Of a stretch of 64,000 bases of DNA, positions 49,501 through 62,570 are shown in pieces. Source of the stretch: Nemania diffusa (taxonomy: Eukaryota > Ascomycota > Sordariomycetes > Xylariales > Xylariaceae); NCBI GenBank assembly GCA_038501195.1, contig JBBPUQ010000001.1:5394001-5458000 (forward strand). Reading direction: 5' to 3'. The notes below the pieces were generated by a model. That model had not been told where the DNA came from. It ran no database searches and was given only the letters and a program-made list of their open reading frames with translations. Each line of letters opens with the position of its first letter. Within the stretch, counting starts at the first letter, position 1. Both the position numbers and the translations under genes were made by a program.

Positions 49501-51742
49501 AACGTCGTGTGTTCACATACACAATGTACCAAAAATGAAGGCCCCTCGCCTACGGCATTGGCATGGGTGCAGTGCATCTCTATGTACTAGCATCTGACTC
49601 AACAGTTTTCAGGCAGGCTTAGGCTTGTTGTTTCCCTTGCCTGGCAAGAAAAGACAGAAAATGAATACAAGACAAAATAGGAGGAATAGGCGAACTAGTC
49701 TTGGATTTAAACAAGCGCAGCAAAGGAAGGACCGAAAAAGAGGTGCCATTTTCTTGTTAATTTCGTACCTTGTCTCGCCCTTTTGTACGTATCCCTCATT
49801 TCGATATTTTGTACATATCTACCGAGTACCTACTTACAAGGTCGGGTCTCGGAAGATCTGCAGACATAGGCAGAGGACAAGGACAGAGGCCAAGCAACTA
49901 CCTACGTACTGCGCTGAAGGGCCGGGGCACCTTTATTAAATACAGTACAGTGCAAGGGTGGCCAGACGCTTTGCTCGTCACAATTGAGAGAGGCTGCATA
50001 TAACTCAAGCGACTAGGGTAACATGGGTGGTGCTGGCTTCAAGTATTTATGCTGTAGGTAGGTCGGTATACCGAGTGAATGGAATTGATTGCTGTGGATA
50101 GATCCAAACACCCAGCCTACCTACATGGAGGTAGTGCACCACCTGGCCTACACACCATCCATGTCTCGAGGTCATCTGATTACATCTTTCCGAATGTACG
50201 TAGTATTTATCTATGCATATATGTGAGTCAACCTTAGATAGTAGCTAATTCCGAGGGACGATTTGACTTATGCGTACCAAAGGTATATCCTGTCATTGCT
50301 TGTAATGTCTTCCTGTAGCGCCGTAGCCCACGTACTTAAATATGTGCCGAGGTACCTAATGTAATTGAGTTTTTCAAGATATGAAACTGAAACACGTAAT
50401 TGCTTATTGCGGTCAGTTTTTTAGTGTTTTATTCTCAGAACTATGAGTTAAACTATACAAATGCAGATATGTACTTTTTGACATGATTGATAACTTTCAT
50501 AGAATAATAAAAGGTGATGGTACTTTACGCTACGGCATGGTAGGGGCATACGAAGACACATGCAGGCAAGTTATATGCCCGCATACCGACCTAGATATAT
50601 GTACCTGATCCTGTTTGATGCACTGGCTTAGATCCTCTACAGATAGTAGGTAGGTTAGGTACCTACCTAGACAGGTGGGTAGGAGGTAGGTAGGTTAAGT
50701 AGCTGGACAGAGCTGATTAGTCCACCTTGTCTAAGCACAGTACCTCTTAGCTCTGCTCTGTACCAATCGCTATTTCCTAAATGCCCCCCCAGCCGCCTCT
50801 CTGCCCTGTTACGGGCAGCTAACAGCAGGCATCTACTGCCGTCACATTCTCGTCATACTTTATACCACCTTACAAGTATATGTTGCTTGCCTTTCCTGCC
50901 TGCCTGCCTGCACTTTTTGCTGACCTATCCGAATAACCTAAGGGAAGTACCAACCCACCTGCCCTAGGTATCTAACCTCGCTGGACTGTGCTGTGGCCTT
51001 TTGTGCTGTGCTGCGCTGTGCTGTGCTTTGTGACGGGGCCATCTCATCATTCATTTAGGGTGTTTGTCCACGAATCTTACTGCGTAGGTAGGGTCGCCTA
51101 TGTACGGTCGCCTAGCTTCCCTTATTAAATATCACTTACACATCCCACCACCCACGATCCCTCATCTTCTCTCCATACACTGGCCTCCTATCCGGTCCAT
51201 GGCCCTGTTTACACCTACCCCTGCTATCCTGTGTGATACAAATCTACAAGCGCATTCAGAATTAGTAGTATTTCTTCCCTAGCAATCTAGCAAATCCAGC
51301 AATCCAGCTTAAGTAGTATCTGTTTGTTTCCTGGGCTCAGTGGGCTCTCAGTGTTTGGTACCAAGTTCGAGCCCACCATCCAGCGAAAACCAAGTACCTA
51401 CATGCCCTACTGTATGCCATTCACCAGGGTTGCTGTGACTATTGAGAGCGTGATTCAGCCATCCATCCACTCGGCTCGGAAGCGGGAATTCGTACTGCCT
51501 GCTGCCCTGCAGGAATAAGAGGAAGAGGAATACCTAGGAATACCTAGGAAGAGCCGTCCACGAGCGAGCGAGCGAGCCAGCCAACAAGCCAGCCAACTAG
51601 CCAGTCGGCCTGCGCACACTCACTCGCTCGGCTTATTATTATTCACTCGTCTTAATCCGTCCAGCTCGTGGCCAAACACCTGCTTCTTTCCCTTCCTCTC
51701 TTTCTTTTTCCTTCCCTTCCCATCTCTCTTTATATTACGCAA

Positions 51743-51775
51743 CAGTAGCAGCAGCAGCAGCAGCAGCGGCAGCAG
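51743..51775. repeat. CAG trinucleotide repeat in the presumed leader of the RING gene
   Basis: An almost pure run of CAG units with one CGG interruption, about 620 bp upstream of the RING gene start codon and just after a pyrimidine-rich stretch (51675-51730). It may be transcribed as 5' UTR; a translated use is not supported. Confidence 0.8.
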
Positions 51776-52392
51776 TATCGGCCACCTTACAGCGCGCATT
51801 TATCTGCTCTTCGGCAATATAATTATCGTCCTCCGGCTCGCATCTTACCGAATCGATCTGCTTGGCACGCTGCGGGCTTGTCGGTCCAACATCCCACCAA
51901 CGCCCAATACACCGTGTGTGCTCCAGCTCGCTCCAAGCTCCAACACCTGCATCTTCCCAGTAGGTATTGCGACCAACCGCCAGCGGACCAGCAGCTCGCA
52001 AACCTAGTCTTCCTCGCCCCTCCGCTGTCTTCTTTGTAGTCACCCTCGGCCGGCCTCTCTTTGAAAGCGACGAGGGTCCTCCGCCAGCCAGCCAGCGAAG
52101 CCAAGTCCACGACTCGGAGCCCTCGGTCTTTCGGCTGCTGAACACCTAAAATACCTACCTAGGTGCCCTGTCTACCACGGCCCATGTCCATGGACCAGCC
52201 GGGTCACTAGAACTATTGAAGCGTCTCGTTTCAAATCTCAACCGCCGCCTGACCCCTCACCATTCACCTCCATCATCCGACCCTCATACGTGCCGACAGG
52301 AGGTCTTTCGGATTTCTTCTTGGGATTGCAAGAGAGAGTGACGGCCTTTTTCCCTCTTCTTCAAAAAGGGCTGCCACTCTCCACTAGCTAGC

Positions 52393-54841
52393 ATGGATTC
52401 CTCCGGCATGGATTACACCATGCAACACCCCAATCACCATCACCCTCATTATCACCACCCAGGTAGTGCCTCGTCTTCTATCTCGGCATCCCGCTGCCCC
52501 GCGTTTCGTGCGGCTGCTGAACAGCATAATTACCAGCTTCCTGCCGTTTCGCCACCCCGAGGCTCCGTCCAATATGATCCGGTCCACGGCCATGCTGGCA
52601 ACCGGAATGTCTGGCAATCGAGGAGTCCGCAGAATTGGCGGCCAGCTATGATTTCACCTTACACGCCTTACACGCAGGATACCCTGATGATGGGCTCGTT
52701 TCCCGGCCCAACACTGCAGAACCAGCAGCCACAGCAACCACAGCAGCAACAGCAGCAGTACCAGCACCAGAACCTGCATCAACAACAACCGCAACAGCAA
52801 CAGCAACAACCTCAGCAGCATCAGCAGCCACCTTGTCCTATGCCAACTACCTCAAACGTACCAAATCTCCCGGAAGGGTACTCATCGCAAATTCCTCCTT
52901 TCCAACAATTTAGGCCTACAATGCACCCACTACCTCATTTCCTTCCCCAGTCTCCTTACCAGAACTCAGGGGGATTCGGAAACTCTGGTCCAAGCCATCC
53001 TATTGCCCAGCATTCCTCGAACCGTCCTAGCCACAGAGCAGTCGCCAGTTTAACCTCCACAGGCTCCGCGCATGCTTCTGTCCCCCCTTTGCAAATTCCG
53101 GCTTCGAGGTCTTCTGCAGCCCAAGCACAAATGGGTCAAACAACGTCGTTCGCCAACGAAAACGTTAATCCTGGCCAGCACTTGCCTAATCTTCCTCATC
53201 TTTTTACACGGCAGAGCAACACCCCGAGATTCTCTCACCACACGCCCGAGCCTGTAGCGCAAGCCGCTAATCCTCTGGCGGAAGATAATTCTCGTCCAGG
53301 TAAGTTGTCCCTCGAGCCTTGTTGAAGTGGAAAGACGGATCTAACATGTACTACTAACCCAGCCTCACACTCTCCTCCAGCACCGGCATCAACCGCACCG
53401 CAACGTACCAATGACCAACCCATTCGCATGACTAACCCAGTCGAAATACGACGGGCTTCTAACGCAGCGATGGCCCGAGCTAGGCGAACTATGCCGCGAT
53501 TTGCTGGTACATCATCTGAATGGCTAAGCGAGAATGCAATTCTATTTCGACGAGGAGATATGAGCTTGGTGGAGTTTGTCGAGAGCTTCCCAGGTGCGAT
53601 ACCGGACGGAGAGGGCCCAATGCCCGGTCGATTCTTGAGAGGCCATGGTTCTGGGAAAAGAGTTGCCTCTAAAAAGGCACTAGCGTCTCTGCAGAGTGTC
53701 AACATTGTAGACCTACCAGAAAGCGAAAGGAGTAAGTTTCTTGATGCCGATAGTTTGTGTTCACGCTAATTTCCATAGCGTGCGTAATTTGTTACAATGA
53801 CTTTGGCGTAGCAAATCCCGAGGGTATTAATGAGGCGCCACTCCGACTACCCAAGTGTAAGCATGTATTTGGTGACCATTGCATCAAAAAATGGTTTCAG
53901 GAGTCAGATAGTTGTCCTTACTGCCGGGATAAGGTGCATTCAGAATTTCAAATTATACCTTCCCGTCGAACCTATCCGGGTTTCCGATTCATCCCCCCTT
54001 ACTCAATAACCGCACAGCATTTGCCTGGTTACCAGGGCCATGACCAAAATCAATCACGCGATCGGGACGCCGTGGAATCGGAATCATCAACTCAGGTTAG
54101 ACAGTCTATGACCAACAGCACCACTGACCGACCGTCAAAGTAAGTGACACACTACGGACACCAGTTTGAGTATATTTTACTAATTTGCTATGAAGCCAAT
54201 TCTCGGATATAGGGCCAAGCAATCGGTCACCGCCAGGTAATAGGAGGGTTGAAAATAACCATCACCATGGCTTGCGAATGACGACATGGAATACATATGA
54301 ACGCCGCTCGCCCCCCATCGAATTCGATCGTCGTCGAAGGCCTAGGCATCGTGCACGGGTTACCTCCCCATCGACTCGTCCGAGCGCATTTGGAGGCCCA
54401 ACTTCAAATGGCGCGTCGCAGACTTCGGTCCGTCCCTCTAGAAGTTCCCGCTCCCGATCCCCTTTTGATCCCACGAGCACTGGGTTGGATTCAGGTAGTC
54501 GGCGATCACTGACAAGTAGCCCCGAGCAGTATCCCTGGAATGTTGGTCTATCTCCCAATTCCAACCAAACAGGGGTAGCGATGACATCGAGCCCGCCGAG
54601 TGGCCCGGTTTTTGATGCGTCTAGTTTTCCTTTCCATTCGCGCATGAACGGGCCTTCCGACGAGTTCTTCCACGGAGTAGTTTCGCCCAACACGGATGTA
54701 ATGCCAACTAACGAGCATCCATCTGAATTACCACAGATTCGTCCTGACCCAGCCAGATTCTCGTCTCCATCGACTGAATCCTTAGATATTTACTCGGGTC
54801 ATGCGAATTCTAATCCGTTCACTTCCTACCAGCAGTCGTAG
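52393..54841 (+). CDS. RING-finger protein with glutamine-rich N-terminus, putative E3 ubiquitin ligase
   Basis: Four exons: 52393-53299, 53363-53731, 53779-54139, 54220-54841; 752 aa. The start MDSSGMDYTM follows a long pyrimidine-rich leader. The N-terminus is low-complexity: a His-rich stretch (about 12-23), then Gln-rich runs (about 110-146), then Ser/Pro-rich sequence. The RING domain (about 427-474) spans the exon 2/3 junction: CVIC, then CKH, then CPYC. The fifth metal position is unusual: the middle reads CKHVFGDHC, with Gly where His or Cys is normal and a His two residues on. The C-terminal third is rich in Arg, Ser and Pro and probably disordered. It most likely acts as a ubiquitin ligase; substrates and location are unknown. 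The exon 3/4 acceptor is uncertain: keeping frame requires AAG/C at 54219, not the stronger-looking TAG at 54210-54212. Confidence 0.85.
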
Positions 54842-56200
54842 GAATATTCATTGGATGGAAGTATAAGACGCATGCGACGCTATTAAGAGTCGCCCACATG
54901 GGCGCACACATATACATACAGGTCAATATAGTACGGCAAGCACTCCACTCCATGATTATATCGTCGACCTCACTCTCTCTCCCTCTCAAAACAAAAGGCG
55001 CATAAGACACAACGATGCGACGGCTTATATTCTTTCGTACCTACTTATGGGTTTTTACTCTTATAGACGAACTGCATCACTCTATTCTGTTTTTACATTC
55101 TGCAAGGTGCCAGTTCAACGACTCTCAAATTCGTCTACAAAGGCGGTGCTTTTCAGTTCCTCATGGGAACTCGTTGATCTGAGGCGTTCATGGCGTTTAG
55201 CGAAGGTGGATTTAGGTTCATAAGGAGTTCGGCATATTCTACCTCTTTCATATGATACATTCAACGCATATCGGTGGTTTGCAGCGCGGGGCTCCGGACC
55301 AGCGGACGATTATGTTTATAGGAGATTTCCTTGACGATAACAAGACACACAGGCCATTACACTCGGGGGGACTATATCCCATTAGCATATTTAAGTTATT
55401 TTCTCTCCTACCCGACATTTACGGCGGACCGCTCAATAGATCAGTATGAAGCATCATCAAGCGCAATATTGAAACACATGGGAACATGCCCGTAATATTT
55501 CCTAATCCACCAAGTGTTCTAGATGTATCTCTCTTGCCACGTATTCCAAGCAACGCTCTGGTACGGGGTTAATGTCGGCTTGGTTAAGACGTGGTCGTGC
55601 TTAGGGTCATTCCATGTCTGACGGATTCTAAGTCTCGTCCTCGACAGTAATGTTAGTTACATCGTAACTAATTATGGCTGTTTACTAAACGAGGCGGCTA
55701 GCTTTCTCGCGGTGGTAAACCGTTGGACCATGAAACTAAGCTGAACTGGACTGAGCATTAACGATGATGATACTGTGGCGTGCAAGCGCAGACTTGCACG
55801 AAGCTATGTGCTGAATCATGAGCCACCGCAGCTAAGGGCGTAGAGTTAGCTCATCCCTCCTCTATGCTCATCCCTGTTAAGGAAGCGAGGGTTCAAAGGT
55901 GGCTTTGCTAGGTTTAGGTGTCACGCGGAAGAGGGAAAATTCTAGCAAAGAGCAGAGGCATGAAAAATACGAATCACTAGAATGCGCCATCGACGTGTCA
56001 TTGAATTATTGTGGGGTAGCGAAAGCACGTAGCTTCGTAGAAGCCCCGCCTGAATAGACCCTGAGAATCCCGGTAGTGGCCGTTGTCACATTAAAAATGA
56101 CCGACCTCGAAGGCAATATGTTATGATGTATGAGCAATCTCATTGTACAAATATTCGAATCTGCTATCTTGGGCTCGATTTGAATTAAAAAAGTGGTACA
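54842..56200. other. Intergenic between convergent RING and UTP12 genes
   Basis: Holds the 3' flanks of two convergent genes. No coding region, RNA gene or repeat is supported. Confidence 0.6.
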
Positions 56201-59174
56201 TTAAGAAACGTGTACAAATGCTCGTTTCCTGACGTTCTGCTCGTCTGTGCCATCGTCCCAATTCTCGTCCACGTAATTTTTAACGCTGTTCTCCTGGATC
56301 TGCATACCCGCCACCTTGAGTGCAGCTATGTTGTATCCCATCTCGTCCTTTTTCTTTTTGAGAACTTGCCGTAGATTTGCCCTTATGCCGTCGAGCATGG
56401 CGCGCATCGTTCTGCTGGCCACGATCTGGCGATGGTGCGTCTTCAGCATGAAGAAAAGAACGCGGCAGGTCAGGGGGATGTTCATCGACCTCGTAGCGAA
56501 GATGTTGAGGAAGGTGAAGAGTATGGGGACGGAGGCGAAGGGTAGTACGAGCAATGCATCGTTCAGCGCCGACGCGGCTGGCCGGGATAGCACCTTCATC
56601 ACGTATTCTTCGGCAGAGATGTTCCCGTGTGCCATGAACATAGGGTCACGCTGAGGCGGCCCTACATGGGGATTGGCTGCTTTGGCCTCTTCCCACTCCT
56701 TCATGATATGCAAGTCGGCCATGCCAAGCTCCAGGGCCTCTGCGATGCGCTCACCATAGTTGAGTGTTTCGGATGTCTGCTTTGTAGCGGCGGCAACCTC
56801 GCCCTCCTGACCTTCCTCATCATCTTGCTCGAGTGATCCCGTCAATGTGCTCTCGTATAATTCCTCAATTTCCTTTTCCCTCTCCTCTTCGAGGAAGATC
56901 TGCTCATCTGTCTCGTGCCATACCCGAATGCTCTTGTCGTGACTAGCGCTAACGATAAAGGGAGGCTCGGTACTGCGGCTAATGGCCAGTGCCCAGATCT
57001 CGCCGTGATGACCGTGCAGACGCTGAATCTGCTCAAATTTATCACCGTCCCAGTACTTCACAGTGCGGTCTTTGCCAGCACTAAAGAAATGATGGCCATT
57101 GCCTTCGCGGTTGTTCGGCACAAACTTAACTTGGAGGATACTGTCTTGGTGCGCTATTATCGCTTTATGGCAGTCTCCAAAATCGAGACCCCATATCCTA
57201 ACGGTCTTATCTGCCGAACATGTCACTATTAACTTCCCATCGTATGAAATATCCATATCTAAGACTGGGAGCTTGTGGCCGTAAAGGTTTAAGTATAGTT
57301 TCAAGGAGTCGGTAAAGAACACCTTAACTGTGCTGTCCAACAGGGCAACGGCTAGGTATTTCGCGTCGGGGGAGAATTTCAGGCTTAGAATATCATCTGA
57401 AACCTTGAGTGTCTTCGAATGCGTTAACTTTAGCTGCTGTGTTGTCCGAGTTGTTCCTAAGACCGGCTCTTGAACAACTTGAACTTTCCAAAATTTGGCA
57501 GATTTGTCGGCGCTTCCCGAGACAATTGATCTACCGTCGGGATGAATCTGGAGAGACCATATTGCGCCTTCATGGGCCGTGACGCTGTCGAGAAGAGTGC
57601 CAGTTGATACTTCAAATAGTTCAATCTCGCCGCTCTTCGTGCCGATGACAACTAGTTTGTCTCCTGGTAAGAAGGCGCAACATAATGCATATCCGCATTC
57701 TAATGTCTTGCCACACTTCTGAGTCAACATTGACCATATCTTTAAATTTCCATTCGATGCAGAAGCAAGGAGTCTGTCGTCAGAACTCAGGGCTAATGAT
57801 CGAATGTCTGCTCGATGCCCAGGAATCTCGACGGACAGCGCTCTTTCGTAGTCTGGAGTGTCTTCGTCTTTTGATTTGGAGGTCTTTTGTTTCAAAGGGA
57901 TGTGATATAACTCGAGCTGGTTATTGGTTGTAGCAACAAGCAGTTGTAACCTCTTTTTCCCTGGCATGTCAGCCCAGTCAACGGCGCGAGCTTTTCCACC
58001 TGTCCGAATTATGAGATGTTGTGCAAACGCGTCTGTCACGTCAGCCTTGCTGACATTTTCCTCTTCTTCTCCGTCCACGTCGTCCATCGGCGCATCATCA
58101 CCCGTCTGACTCCCCTTCTTTTGCGCAAGCTTTTCTCGCCGCCTCCTCCTCTTCCGCGCCATGCTCTTTTTTATTTCCGCTTCGGACCGTATCCGCCATA
58201 CTTCTATAGCCTTTTCTGAGCCATGTACGGCAAAGTAGTCTAGACGGGGATGGAAAATGATCTCGATAGCCTTATCCTTTCCCTGCCGAAACAATGTTCC
58301 CCTGTCATGGAGGTATTGCATATTCGCTGGTAGATCAACTCTATGCCGAGATGATGCAAGAGAGGCCGCATCGAGAGCCCAAACCTTGAGTTCTCCGGAA
58401 TTTCCCGCCGTTATACAGCCACCAAAATCTGGAGAGAGCCCTAAAGCCCAGCATTCGCCATTTGTCTGGGCAATGTGAGTTTCAATGCAGTGCCTCGACC
58501 CCAGATCCCAGAGTTTTATGAGTGAATCCTTGCCGGTGGTAAGCAGGAAACCTTCAGACGCGTCTGAAGTGCGGTCCAGAACCATAGCTTGCGTATCATC
58601 TTCCTCGGCAACTTCCTCCTGCGGCTCAACGAACTGCAGTCCCGTGATCTGGTCCTTGTGTCCTCGAAGTTTATATTGGCCGACTTCGGCCACGAGATCC
58701 CAGACAATAACATCAGTGTCCTTAGATCCACTCGCCAGTCGCACGCCGGATCGGTCGAAAGCAAGAGTCGTAATCGCCGAGCGGTGGCCGTTAAAGCTTA
58801 TGATGACGGTTCCGTATTTGTCCCATAACCGGATGCTGCCATCCTCGTATCCGACGGCAAAAACATCTTTATCGATTTTGCTCTGCGCAATGGCAGTCAC
58901 CTGCGCAGCACAACTCGAGTCCCTCCATCGATTCAATATATCGCCCGTTTTGATATCCCAGCTGATTACCTCCTCGTTTGCGGCGACAATAGCCTGGCCT
59001 GCGCTTGTGCTGCTGCCATCCTTAGAAGTCCAGAGGATGTTCGAGGTACCGGAAGTTACGAGGCCGAAGGATTTCGCATGTTCATATTTTCTAGAGAATT
59101 GAGCGCGAATTAGTCGAACATATATCTAGAAGACATGCATGGGCAGCGTTTTCTTACAAATATGACTTGACCAT
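56201..59174 (-). CDS. UTP12: UTP12/DIP2 (WDR3) small-subunit processome WD-repeat protein
   Basis: Two exons on the minus strand: 59174-59158 (17 nt, MVKSY plus two bases) and 59090-56201; 968 aa, stop TAA 56201-56203. This is the UTP-B component that binds the U3 snoRNP and is needed for nucleolar processing of 18S pre-rRNA. The opening MVKSYLKYEHAKSFGLV and the following ANEEVISWDIKTGDILNRW are typical and appear only when the tiny first exon is used. Two WD40 propellers follow, with many WD dipeptide blade ends (for example DVIVWDL, SIRVWHE). A basic stretch ARKRRRRREKL near 315 looks like a nuclear signal. The helical Utp12 domain lies about 830-925. Length matches the family. It is divergent from ARPC2. 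Confidence 0.95.
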
Positions 59175-59635
59175 GGTTGCGACCAATTCTGCGCGTGGAA
59201 ATTCGACCTGGGTATAGGATAGTATGCATCTCCTAGACCAGAAATTGTCCCAGAACTTTTTTATGGAGGGACAGCATGATAAGGATCCTTATCAGTGAGA
59301 GCCAGCGGTTCAATTAAGTATGCACGGTCCCGGAGACCCACCACATGCCCATTAGGTAACAAGTTACAGTATTCAGTATATATTCAGCACTGTATCTAGC
59401 ATAAGAACGACGTAGGCATTCTGTACGCTTAAGCGGCCAGCGTCAATAACCAAGCCTCACAGCCCCACCAAAAGCTCTCCAGTTGTATGCGTATGTACTG
59501 CTATTAGGTACCTCCCTCATCATCTTCCACCCAGCTAGACACGCTGTTACTGTTACTGCCTTCGACTATCTCAACTCGCCCCGTCGCTCGCCGAGTTTAT
59601 TCAGCGTCAAAAGGCTGCACACAGTCAATGCGAAG
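59175..59635. promoter_or_regulatory. Shared divergent promoter of UTP12 and ARPC2
   Basis: 461 bp separate the two start codons. A perfect 18-bp palindrome, TGATAAGGATCCTTATCA (59277-59294), holds two inverted GATAAG sites, the core recognised by fungal GATA factors (NIT2/AreA, SreA types). It lies about 100 bp from the UTP12 start and 340 bp from the ARPC2 start. Regulation by such a factor is inference. Confidence 0.5.
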
Positions 59636-60881
59636 ATGCTGCTCTTAGACTACCAAAATGTCCTGATACAGTCTGTCTTGACGGAGAGATTCTCTGGGTA
59701 AGCTTCACCCCACCAGTTGTTCACCGTCCGTCAATCAACCCAACCTAAACGAGGCATGCAGAGCACCTCCAGTCCACATCGACCAGACCGTATCCGACTT
59801 CGATGGCGTTACCTTTCACATATCTACTCCTGAGACGAAGACTCAAATCCTAGTGTCGCTTCAGATCCGCTGTTTCAAAGAACTAGTTCAGTATGGCGCT
59901 CAAGAGGTCCTCCAACGCGAATACGGTCAATATGTCGTCTCTCCCGAGATTGGCTACGACTTCTCTATTTTGGTAGACCTGGAGAATTTACCCTCGGACA
60001 AAGGTAGGCAGGCTGTTGAAATACCACAAATTGGCTCAAGAAGTAGTGTGGATGCTAATGGTCTTGCTCAGAGGACCGAGACGAACTGATCAGGAAGATA
60101 TCCTTACTAAAACGCAATGCCATGGCTGCCCCTTTTGAACACGCCTATAGCGAGCACTACAAGCTGAAGGAGGCCGCGTCAAAATACACTAGTGAAGAGG
60201 CACCGCAGGGTGTTCGAGAAGGCGGCGAAGTCATGGCAATCCACTACCGTGATGAGGAAGCCATCTACGTCAAGGCAAGCCACGACCGCGTGACTGTCAT
60301 CTTCAGCACCATATTCCGCGAAGAGACCGATAGAGTATTTGGGAAGGTCTTCATCCAAGAGTTCGTCGATGCGCGGAGAAGAGCCATTCAAAACGCACCG
60401 CAGGTGCTATTCAGAAACGACCCGCCCCTGGAACTACAGGGAGTTCCCGGCGTGACAACAAAAACCGGCGGCGAGGTCGGATACGTGACTTTTGGTATGC
60501 TGCATTTCATAACCATGAACAGAGAACTGTGGCTAACTTCGATAGTCTTGTTTCCCCGACACCTGACACCCCAGCGGATGCCCGATGTTATTTCCCACAT
60601 CCAGACTTTCAGGGACTACTTCCACTACCACATCAAAGCGTCAAAGGTAGGGGTAGCCCAGAACATCGTGCCTGTCTTCAATTCTAACCGAACATAGGCA
60701 TATATTCACTCTCGTATGAGAAGGAGGACGGCAGACTTCCTACAAGGTAAGCCTCTCGCCATATATTACCCATTGTTATATGTACTCATTCGTTATAGTT
60801 CTACGCCGTGCCAGACCAGAGAACGAAGAGAAAGAAAGAAAGACAGCCAGCGGAAGAACATTCAGGGTTCAGGGTGCTTAA
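59636..60881 (+). CDS. ARPC2: Arp2/3 complex subunit 2 (p34-Arc)
   Basis: Six exons: 59636-59697, 59762-60003, 60072-60494, 60546-60646, 60698-60746, 60799-60881; 319 aa, the usual size. ARPC2 forms the structural core of the Arp2/3 complex with ARPC4, contacts the mother actin filament and is needed for branched actin at endocytic patches. The start MLLLDYQNVLIQSVL and the blocks DFDGVTFHIS, GKVFIQEF, LFPRHL and YIHSRMRRRTADFLQVLRRARP are characteristic. The last exon adds a charged tail ending in RTFRVQGA. Introns are 51-68 bp with good GT-AG signals and compatible phases. Other starts are unlikely because the first exon already matches the family N-terminus. Confidence 0.95.
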
Positions 60882-62570
60882 GGGACTTATCTTTAAACAG
60901 CTCAATACGTGGTGGTATTTACCAAGTTATACGTTGGCGCTCTAAGATGAATACAGCGAATAGTGAAGATGGGCTCCTCAAGGCTTCCTCTAGCTCCGTC
61001 AAGTTTCTCATCCAATTGTAGATACCTTTCTTTTAGACCAGGAAGCCCACTTATTTGCAATCTTAGTTGAATTTTGGTTTATATTATTCATATAACCTCT
61101 TAAGTCCGAATAGTAGGAAAGGTATTTCACGAGCTTCCGTTTATAAAATACAATTATAGTGCGAGTGCCCAGATCTTGTCTCGTCAAATCTGTAATAAGG
61201 GTAACAATGCTTCATGTGAAATTATAATTGCTTACCTTTAGATACCGGGAGCGTAACAGAGCCTTCAAAATTATGATATTTCTTTCATTGTTAATGAACA
61301 TTTACGAATAACTCTCACTAATGTTAATAGTTACGTACTTGGATTTATAATGACCTGGTCTGTTGCGATACAGGCCGGACACGAATATCTAGATCTACTA
61401 TACACGAACTCGTCGATAGCAAGGAACTGACGAAGTACACATAATAGTACAGTGTATATTATCTATTAAGCAAACCATCACCCCACCCTCCTTGAAATGA
61501 GGCGCGATGACATTGACCTTCACCTTATCGCCGATGATTTGTCTCATAGCGGTTCGCCCCGCAGAGGCTCCGGCAGAAATTTTAGTTCCGTAAGTGCGTA
61601 TAAGCTACCTACCGCTTCTTTGCGGTGTCGACTTTAGAAGGCATTAGTAACGGGCGCCATAGCCATCTAATGAGAAGGTCGCACGCAAGATGCAGCCAGC
61701 GAACCTATTGGGGGAGTTTCGGTGGTGAAATACCGAGTCGAGCTCTACTACGCCCGAGGATCGCCACACCTCGCAACCGTATCTCGCTGCGTGATGACAT
61801 CGCGATGAGTCGTGCCTATCGCCAGATTACCTACTTACTTATGGAGTGTATGAGAAAGCACGGCAACAGCCGAGCCCGCGCTATTGAGGCATTAGTACAA
61901 ATGACTATTCCGGACCTAAACACGCGTATACCGATGCAAACGTGGGAGTTAGTAATCATCAGACTTTCCAATGTTATTAACACCGAAACCAAAACCTCGG
62001 GGTGGTGTTGCGAGTTCGGGAATAAAATGGCTAGACTAGAATCTGGACCGAGTGAGGTGCTCCAGAAAAAAAGAAAAGAAGAGAGGATCCCTATTTGATT
62101 CATGAGCCTTAGTAATGGTAGGTGTTAAGTCCCGATGGGCTGCCATAATATCCGACTCCAAAGCTCGGGAGCGGAAACTCTGCGGGGCCCAAGTGCCAAT
62201 CCAATCATTGAGGGTCATATTAAGCCCGACTTAGAGGTTGTGCAATTAGATCCTTTGAAAGAGGTTCATAGTTGTACAAACCCCTCTGGCATTGAATATA
62301 GTATATATATTCCGTATGCTATCTTGTTTTCCAAATCATTTCCCCTTCATAAATCAACTTGTTCATAAGTAACTCTAGGGTAATCCCTGCGCCCCCTCTC
62401 AAAGTCGTAGCTCCGTCATCCCCTCTGATCTATCTCGGCAACTTTTACAACCGCTTTAAAGCATCACTTTGGAACCGGGCAGTGTTACAATTCACTTACA
62501 ATTCACTGCAGCAAAAGAAGATATTCGATATTCGATATTCTATCCTACCTCTCAAATTAACTAACTCATC
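60882..62570. other. Intergenic with a weak hypothetical frame
   Basis: The 60.9-61.5 kb part is AT-rich and empty. A plus-strand frame at 61625-62098 opens with GTG and includes a helical-looking segment (AYRQITYLLMECMRKHGNS) but no known motif. A preceding ATG frame at 61497 reaches a good GTAAGT at 61590, yet its phase does not fit the best acceptor at 61637. It could be a broken or mis-sequenced small gene; I do not call it. The last part is the promoter side of the dehydrogenase. Confidence 0.4.

Larger units (their letters stand above)
43340..52392. other. Second gene-poor region and leader of the RING gene
   Basis: About 9 kb with no supported gene. It contains CG/CGCA-type simple repeats (44110-44300), a poly-A tract (44511-44524), many TAGGTA/ACCTACC words (for example 50640-50700) and repeated AAGC units (47960-47990). 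The longest frame (45009-45680, 223 codons) has no motif and an unusual composition. From about 51.6 kb the plus strand is pyrimidine-rich, which fits a promoter and leader of the RING gene. Confidence 0.5.

Noticed and set aside
51735..52149. Overlapping frames upstream of the RING gene on both strands
   Set aside because: They arise from a CAG repeat and Ser/Arg-rich leader sequence, lack motifs and conflict with each other.
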